DNA of 64,000 nt from Anisodus tanguticus (Eukaryota; Streptophyta; Magnoliopsida; Solanales; Solanaceae), in NCBI GenBank assembly GCA_034509755.1, contig CM067544.1, positions 15,557,001 to 15,621,000 of the forward strand, given 5' to 3'. Of the stretch, positions 57,436 through 64,000 are shown one piece after another (within the stretch, counting starts at the first letter, position 1; the number at the start of each line of letters is the position of its first letter). Both the position numbers and the translations under genes were made by a program. The notes beneath the pieces were generated by a model that searched no databases, was not told the origin of the DNA, and was given only the letters and a program-made list of their open reading frames with translations.

Positions 57436-60343
57436 ACACCCCCCAGTCATAGCGGGCGGTCTTCGAACGCCGAGACTCGTCCCTAAAATCTTCAAAGAGA
57501 ACCGCCGGTAGACCCTTTGTAAAAATGTCTCAAATTTGATAACGAGACGGGACATGGCATACGCGAACTTGACCCTTTGCAACCTTTTCACGGACAAAGT
57601 GAATGTCCATTTCGATATGCTTGGTGCGCCGGTGTTGAATCGGGTTACCCGAAAGGTAGATGGCACTAATGTTATCGCAATATACCAAGGTTGCCTTCGA
57701 ATGGGACAATGAAGCTCCAAAAGCAAATTACGTAGCCAACATGACTCGGAGACCACATTCGCTACCCTCGATATTCGCGCTCTCTGCACCGGAGCGTGAC
57801 GAGTTGCTTGACGTTTTGCCGACCGTGAGACCAAGTTGTTGCCGAGGAACATACAATAGCCGAAGTCGACCGTCCGGTGTCGGGACAACCACCCCAATCA
57901 GCATCCGTGTAAGAGACAAGTGTGGATGTAGAGGAAGGATACAAGTGCAACCCATAGTCCAGTGTCCCCTGAATATACCGAATGATGCGTTTGATTGCAT
58001 TCATGTGCTCAACCCTGGGATCATGCATGAATAAACACACCTGCTGAACTGCATATGTAATATCCGGTCTGGTAAAGGTAAGATACTGGAGGGCCCCTGC
58101 AAGACTGCGATAGCGGGTCGGGTCTTCGTATGGTGCACCTGCTGCGGCACTCAGCTTTGGGTTTGCATCAACCGGAGTGGAAGTGGATTTACAGGATGAC
58201 ATCCCAGCCCTCTCGATGATCTCAGCAGCATACTTCCGTTGAGACAGAAACAAGCCCCCTGAATGACGCTGGACGGCAATCCCCAAAAAATAACTCAACG
58301 GCCCCAAGTCCTTCATAGCAAATTCAGAACTGAGCATGGCCATGATAGACTGGCGCAAAGTATCGGAGGAGGCAGTCAAGATGATATCATCCACATATAA
58401 CAGAATATAGGCCAATGACGAACCACGGCGGTAGATGAACAAAGAATTATCTGACCGGCTGTGTGTGAACCCAATAGTCGATACAAAATCAGCAAATCGT
58501 GTATACCAGCACGTGGAGACGCTTAAGCCCATATAGTGATTTCTTCAACAAACAGACATGATGAGGGCGGTTGGGATCCCCGAAACCCAACGGCCGATGC
58601 ATATAGATCCGTTTCCTTGAGGTCACCATGTAGAAAGGCATTCTTGACATCCAACTGATGGATTGGCCAAGCCTTTGAAAGAGCCAAGCTAAGCACAGTG
58701 CGAATGGTAGCCGGTTTGACCACCGGACTAAACGTCTCACCACAATCAATTCCAACCTGCTGAGTCTTACCATCACCAACAAGTCGCGCCTTATGTCGAG
58801 CAAATGACCCATCCGAATTCTCCTTATGAGCAAAAATCCACATAGACCCGATAATATTAATACCATATGGACGGGGCACCAACTCCCACGTCTTATTATC
58901 AATAAGAGCATTATATTCATCGGTCATAGCAATTTTCCAATTAGGGTCATTTAATGCGGACACGGGATTGCGGGGCAAGGGGGATTTAGAGACATCGAAA
59001 TGTAAATTAAAATGTCGTTTAGGTGTAAAAATACCCCGCCGACTACGAGTGACCGGTCTATGACTCGAGGAAGAAGTGATGGAATTTTGGGAATTTTCTC
59101 GGGCTCGGGACGGACGGCCGGCCAGGGCGGTGGGCTGCCGCTGGCCCAAAACGGTAAACAAGTGGACTCGGATTCTGGAGCGCCTCAGAGATGGGGCGGG
59201 CAGCCCGATTCTTGGAACTGTTCCGGTCGGCTGGAACAAACAGGGGTGCGACGCAGATGCTTGTGGGGCCGGCGGGCGGTGGGCCCGCCGGAGGATTTTG
59301 GGCACGGGAGTTGTTCGAAAAATTCCGAATAATATACGGGGATATTTGGTCATCCAAAAAATTATACGACTTAGGCTCGGGAGTATGAACTTTTGTAAAA
59401 GGGAATTGAGTTTCATCAAAAATGACATGACGATTTATAATGATTTTCTTGGAGGATAAATCAAAACACTTATAACCCCGATGATTTGACGGATAACCCA
59501 AAAATACACACGGAGTAGACCGAGCACGAAGTTTGTTAATTGTGGTGGATGGGAATAACGGATAACACAAGCACCCAAAAATCCGAAGATGAGAATAAGA
59601 TGGGTTCTTATTATATAAGATTTTGAGAGGGGAAGAATATGTCAGACCTTTAGACGGAATGATGTTAAGAAGGTAAGTGGCCATTTGTAGGGCATGATGC
59701 CAAAAATACGGAGGTATGGAGGCATGAATTAGGAGAGTTCGGACAATGTTATTTATGGAACGAATTTTGCGTTCGCTTTCCCATTTTGTGAAGATGTATG
59801 AGGACATGAAAACCGAAAATTTATCCCATGAGTAGCACAAAATTCTCGAAACTCCCTATTGTCATACTCCTTCCCATTATCACATTGAATATTTTTTATT
59901 TCTCTTTCGAATTGAGTACGAACGAATGCTCTAAATTTTATGAAGACGGAAAACACTTGTGATTTATTCGCAATTGGAAACGTCCACAAAAATCTAGAAT
60001 AATCATCTAAGAAGAGAACATAATATCGATGACCCATTGAACTAAGAACAGGGGATGTCCATAAGTCACTATGAATAATGTCAAATGGCATAGAAGTATG
60101 AGAATTGGAGTCTACAAATGGCAACTTAACAATTTTTCCTAATGAACAAGACTGACAAATTGGAGTACGACTCGTACCCTTACAAGAAATAAAGCTATTT
60201 TTATCTAAAACGATAAAATAGAAGATCCCGGATGACCCAAACGAGCATGCCACATGGAAGGAGAGATGGCGCAAAAGCGATGGCAAGGCTGGACTTGAAG
60301 GATCGACACCGGCATGATAGGATATAGATCCCCCTACTATCAC
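57436..60343 (-). pseudogene. Copia D pol (integrase, RT, RNase H), broken
   Basis: Integrase (about 60170-59740) has HSDLWTSPVLSS, QCDNGKEYDN and PHTSSQNGKA; the frame breaks exactly around the catalytic Glu, with SERKIRSINN following in another frame. The linker (59700-58960) is Pro-rich. RT (58950-57950) has QLDVKNAFLHGDLKE, an intact ILLYVDDIILTASS box and LTFTRPDITYAVQQV. RNase H (YTDADWGGCPDTGRS and onward) shifts frame after 57790 and ends at about 57440. Confidence 0.93.
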
Positions 60344-60376
60344 ACCTCATGAGATGACTCCCCGTCTTGAAATCCT

Positions 60377-61134
60377 TCACGAGAAACCGAAAGGATCAAA
60401 TTCAACAGAAACAGAATTGTCATTTGTGAACTTTCGGACAGACACTAAATTTTTAATCAATTTAGGAGCATGTAAAGTATTTTTCAAGAGAAGTGGTGGA
60501 TTGGGAGGAGACAACGTTTTCTGACCATACCCTAGAATTGGAATTGAACTGCCATTACCAACAATTATTCCCCGAGGGGTGCTCAAATTGTAATAAGATG
60601 AGAGAGTACCTGATTCGGAAGTCATGTGAGTAGTGGCCCCGTGTCCATGTACCAATTTGGGTCCGGTTGAGTTAATCCCAATGTGTGCATCGCGGCCTCG
60701 ATATCGGTCCCGAGTGGGGCTCGCCGCATGATGGGCTTGCGGAGGACGGGGCCCAAGGACTCTGGGCCGTGCTTTGGAACCGGGGCCGTTACCGCCGCGT
60801 GGAGGCCGTTCTTGCCGGGGCCACCGCCGCCGGCGGGCCGCCATCGCTGCGGGTATTGGGCTCGCTTGGACGCGCCGCCCCACCGGCCGCCGGCGGCTAA
60901 ACCGCCGAAGGCGCCACCGCCATCGGCCCCACCGCCGGGCCCACGGTGGTGGTGGCCCACCGTACCCCGAATGGGACCCACCGCCGCTTGTTGCTCACCG
61001 GAACCGCCACCAGAACCACCTCGTTTGCCCCCGCGGTTTTTGTTATTTTTGCGATTATTCTTGCCGCCACCATTATTATGGTTTTGGCCCGAATTATTAA
61101 CAAAACCCGTAGGACTAGGAGAGGATGCCACCAT
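60377..61134 (-). pseudogene. Copia D gag tail and protease region, broken
   Basis: The gag tail is NNGGGKNNRKNNKNRGGKRG, a Gly/Asn/Lys-rich stretch in very GC-rich DNA (60640-61030). The protease box reads NWYMDTG and then shifts frame. GNGSSIPILGYGQ and LIKNLVSVRKFTNDNSVSVE follow. Confidence 0.88.
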
Positions 61135-61765
61135 GACAATCGGGCTTGCTCCGTAGCCGCCTTTTTTTTAGCCAAACCGGCTTCTTCCAACGTCGCATGG
61201 AGCGGGCTTGATGAAAGTCGGGAAGAGGGTTGCTTTGGCGAAGGAGAGTTCCAACACCATTATAGGCCTCCGAAAGCCCGGCAACCAACTGTAGAACTAG
61301 ACGATTATTTGTCACTGGTGCGCCAACATTACGGAGTTGATCCGCCAATTCCTTTAGTTTCTTGCAATATGCGAAACGTTCGGAAATACGTCCATTCGAA
61401 CGAGAGAGAATTCTGCTCGAGTGTGACGATACGGGAATGTTGGTTGTCTTGGAATATGTCACGCAATCTATTCCATGCAGCCATAGCCGTCGTATCGGGC
61501 TCCATAATCGTTTGTAGAAGGTCCACCGAAATAGTGGCGTATATCCACCGAAGAACGGTAGCATCAAGTGTAATCCACACCTCGGGATCCTCCGCAGAAG
61601 GGGTCTAGCGGGAGGAATTATGTGATGAAGAACTTGATAAGAGATAGCGTGAATTTTAAACAACTCCGCCCATGTTGCATATTGAACGTTTTCCATCTCA
61701 AGGACAATAGGGACACGAGCTTGATATTGGAAACCGTGAGGGCGGGGTGAAAATTGTTCTTAGAC
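61115..61765 (-). pseudogene. Copia D gag N-terminal part, broken
   Basis: The ATG at 61765 gives MSKNNFHPALTVSNIKL, then frames alternate: ENVQYATWAELFKIHAISYQ, VLRWIYATISVDLLQTIMEP, DIFQDNQHSRIVTLEQNSLS and LVLQLVAGLSEAYNGVGTLL. It is almost identical at DNA level to Copia F 63014-63671, with different one-base indels in each copy. Confidence 0.92.
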
Positions 61766-61932
61766 ATATTTGAAAGAACAAAGAAGGAGGTTAAATTTAA
61801 GAGAGGTTTTTGAGAGCGGAAGACGAGATATTTGGAGAGAAAAACCCGAGGGAAGGGGGGGGGGGTTCTCGGCCAAGTATACAAAAGTTTGAGAGAAGAA
61901 AACTTTTGTTTAGACCTAGTCTCTTGATACCA

Positions 61933-62161
61933 TAAAAGAAATAATCCCCTTGATTATTTTCATTGATTGAATAGATATATATACAAGTTACAAACCTTCT
62001 CCTACCATAATTCTAACTATACAATATGGTAAGTGTATATCCTAATTATGGTAAGTGTATAACCTAATCTAGGTAACAAATATACTACAATATACACACA
62101 ATATACTTTCCTTAATACTAAAGATTTTGGCAAATGGTACGTGCTGGGCTTCTGTTTAACA
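61933..62161 (-). repeat. Copia D 5' LTR
   Basis: 229 bp, minus-strand TGTTAAACAGAAGCCC to TTTCTTTTA, directly followed by the primer binding site. The 3' terminus TA instead of CA occurs in both LTRs. Confidence 0.95.
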
Positions 62162-62166
62162 CAGAC

Positions 62167-62365
62167 AACACCCTGGCTACGATATTTGAAAGCTACATCG
62201 GATTCTCTAAATATCGTCATGTGGCATCAACATGGAAGGTATAGCTAATTGCATCCAAGGAATAAATTACGAAAGACCATTAAACTCGAAGCACTAATTG
62301 ATACCGCATACATGAAAAGAAACCTACTGCCAGACGGCAACTGCATGTCATAGCAATAATTCATG
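62167..62365. other. Short host DNA between Copia D and Copia F
   Basis: About 200 bp. Joined across the CAGAC duplication, 57189-57206 plus 62167-62237 would form a plus-strand open stretch with an AG acceptor and a GT donor, so D may have landed in an exon; no family is recognised. Confidence 0.3.
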
Positions 62366-62370
62366 GGAAT

Positions 62371-62843
62371 TGTTAAACGAAGCAATATACATGTGATATA
62401 CACTGAATATACATCAGTGTATATCACATATATATCATCGATGTAAGCGCAAGTGCGAAAGGTGGCCACCGACAAAGGTAGCCCAACAAAGGGCTCTCGG
62501 CAAGAATGCTCGGCCCATTCTCTCTCGGCCACCATCGTAGTGCAATGTCCACCCATTCTCGGCAAGCCATCAGTAATACAATGGCCGGCGGTGGACTCGG
62601 CCCATCTCGGCCAAAATAAGTACAAAACAATATTGTATATATGGTATATATATTTGTAGTATATTGTAAGGAAAAGGATACCTTAATTAGTGTTATACAC
62701 TTACCATAATTGTATAGTTAGAATTATGGTAGAATAAGGATTTAGAAGTAGAATAGGAAAAGGATTTTCCTATTATGGAAATATGTAACTTGTATATATA
62801 GCCTTTCAATTAATGAAAATAATCAAGGGGATTATTTCTTTCA
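62371..62843 (+). repeat. Copia F 5' LTR
   Basis: TGTTAAACGAAGC to TTATTTCTTTCA, TG..CA. Its U3 contains GTGATATACACTG / CAGTGTATATCAC inverted motifs like Copia E, and a GC-rich CTCGGCC-repeat block (62470-62625) absent from Copia D. The promoter-proximal half matches Copia E closely. Confidence 0.92.
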
Positions 62844-63013
62844 TGGTATCAAGAGACTAGGTCTAAACAAAAGTTTTCTTCTCTCAAACTTTTGCCTCCT
62901 CTTTGGCCGAGAACCCCCCCCCCCCCTCGGGTTTTTCTCTCCAAATATCTCGTCTTCCGCTCTAAAAAAAAAACCTCTCTTAAATTTATCCTCCTTCTTT
63001 GTTCTTTCAAATA

Positions 63014-64000
63014 TGTCTAAGAACAATTTTCACCCCCGCCCTCACGGTTTCCAATATCAAGCTCGGTGTCCCTATTGTCCTTGAGATGGAAAACGTTCAA
63101 TATGCAACGTGGGAGTTGTTTAAAATTCACGCTATCTCTTATCAAGTTCTTCATCACATCATTCCTCCCGCTAGACCCTTCCCGCGGAGGATCCCGAGGT
63201 GTGGATTACACTTGATGCTACCGTTCTTCGGTGGATATACGCCACTATTTCGGTGGACCTTCTACGACGATTATGGAGCCCGATACCACGGCTATGGCTG
63301 CATGGAATAGATTGCGTGACATATTCCAAGACAACCAACATTCCCGTATCGTCACACTCGAGCAGAATTCTCTCTCGTTCGAATGGACGTATTTCCAAAC
63401 GTTTCTCGCATATTGCAAGAAACTAAAGGAATTGGCGGATCAACTCCGTAATGTTGGCGCACCGGTGACAAATAATCGTCTAGTTCTACGCCAATTGGTT
63501 GCCGGTCTTTCGGAGGCCTATAATGGTGTTGGCACTCTCCTTCGCCAAAGCAACCCTCTTCCCGACTTCCATCAAGCCCGCTCCATGCTTACGTTGGAAG
63601 AAGCCGGTTTGGCTAAAAAGGCGGCTACGGAGCAAGGCCCGAATTATTGTCATGATGGCATCCTCTCCTAATCCTTCGTGTTTTGTTAATAATTCGGGCC
63701 AAAACCATAATCATGGTGGCGGCAAGAATAATCGCAAAAATAATAACAAAAACCGCGGGGGCAAACGCGGTGGTAATGGTGGAGGTTCCGTAGTCAAGCA
63801 AAACGTCGGTGGGTCCCATCCAATGAACAAGGCCCACCACCCCCATGGGCCCGGCGGTGGGGCCCATGGCGGTGGAGCAAAGGGGTGGGACCGTGGGCCG
63901 CAGCCCATACCAAAGGCGGCGAGGAAATTCCAATGGCCGGTGGGGCGGCCAACAGTCCCGTGCCCAATGCCCAAGAAGGCGGCGCCCACCGGCCGGTGGC
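63014..64000 (+). pseudogene. Copia F gag, broken, truncated by window
   Basis: The ATG at 63014 starts MSKNNF. One-base shifts follow near 63030, 63170-63270 and 63370; recognisable pieces are VQYATWELFKIHAISYQVLH, FQDNQHSRIVTLEQNSLSFE and LVAGLSEAYNGVGTLLRQSN. The tail encodes a Gly/Asn/Lys/Arg-rich stretch without CCHC knuckle, cut at 64000. Confidence 0.92.

Larger units (their letters stand above)
57207..62161 (-). mobile_element. Copia D: full-length, young Ty1/Copia retrotransposon with TG..TA termini
   Basis: 4.96 kb flanked by a perfect 5 bp duplication CAGAC (57202-57206 and 62162-62166). Primer binding site TGGTATCAAGAGAC (minus, 61932-61919); polypurine tract CTGGGGGGTG before the 3' LTR. 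The two 229 bp LTRs are nearly identical, indicating a recent insertion, yet gag and pol contain many one-base frame breaks. Confidence 0.96.
62371..64000 (+). mobile_element. Copia F: 5' part of a Copia retrotransposon, cut by the window end
   Basis: A 473 bp 5' LTR (62371-62843), primer binding site TGGTATCAAGAGAC (62844-62857) and gag are present; the rest lies beyond the window. The five bases before the LTR (GGAAT) are the predicted target duplication. Internal DNA is near-identical to Copia D in the opposite orientation. Confidence 0.95.

Noticed and set aside
60683..61608. Plus-strand ORFs of 157, 108 and 220 residues
   Set aside because: Antisense to Copia D gag; Pro/Arg-rich because the gag tail is Gly-rich.

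Overview
The window looks like a gene-poor, transposon-rich stretch of a eudicot nuclear genome, most likely Solanaceae. The basis is spliced genes with GT..AG introns, AT-rich intergenic DNA, Ty1/Copia and Tekay-like Ty3/Gypsy LTRs, RTE-type LINE tails, Au-type SINEs and Stowaway, hAT, CACTA and Mutator-type elements. Nothing prokaryotic is present.

Host genes. (1) 4867-7337, minus: the alpha/gamma-adaptin-binding protein p34 (AAGAB) family, a small GTPase-like AP-complex assembly chaperone. Five in-phase exons are visible, but the P-loop exon is missing and the C-terminus is frameshifted. (2) 14642-19389, minus: a complete five-exon tonoplast sugar transporter (TST/TMT), 721 codons, the only clearly intact gene. 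(3) 53175-56656, minus: a JMJ25/IBM1-type JmjC histone demethylase fragment, broken by frameshifts and by a SINE inserted in coding sequence. Smaller remnants are a plant mobile domain fragment (8442-8986), a transit-peptide-like ORF inside a Mutator-like element (3078-3260) and a Ulp1-like protease inside a CACTA element (38789-39280).

Mobile elements, left to right: a probable plastid trnV-UAC insertion (1-75); a solo-LTR-like repeat (871-1822) with a second copy at 34895-36001; a Stowaway MITE next to a 1.3 kb Mutator-like element with a 9 bp target duplication (2209-3713); a 151 bp solo LTR in a p34 intron; an internally deleted Copia (10394-11822); a LINE (12697-14093) abutting a CACTA-type MITE; a hAT MITE in a TST intron; Copia A (20980-25768, plus); a Tekay-like LTR (29283-31253); a tandem triplication split by a 309 bp perfect pentanucleotide repeat (31325-32850); Copia B (36513-44944, plus) carrying a nested 3.6 kb CACTA element; Copia C (45910-50790, minus); a second LINE (51001-51837); Gypsy fragments (51885-52975 and 53900-55708); two Au SINEs; Copia D (57207-62161, minus); and the 5' part of Copia F (62371 to the window end, plus). 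Exact target-site duplications were found for most of these.

How it fits together: Copia A, B, C, D, E and F belong to related lineages with very similar proteins. All gag/pol frames are broken, so none looks autonomous here. Copia D and F lie head-to-head and form an inverted repeat with arms over 1 kb. Many breaks are single-base indels, so some frameshifts, including that in p34, may be assembly errors. I did not find a clearly new biological system; the most interesting items are the D/F inverted repeat, the possible Pack-MULE, the Ulp1-bearing CACTA element, and the exonic SINE in the JMJ gene.
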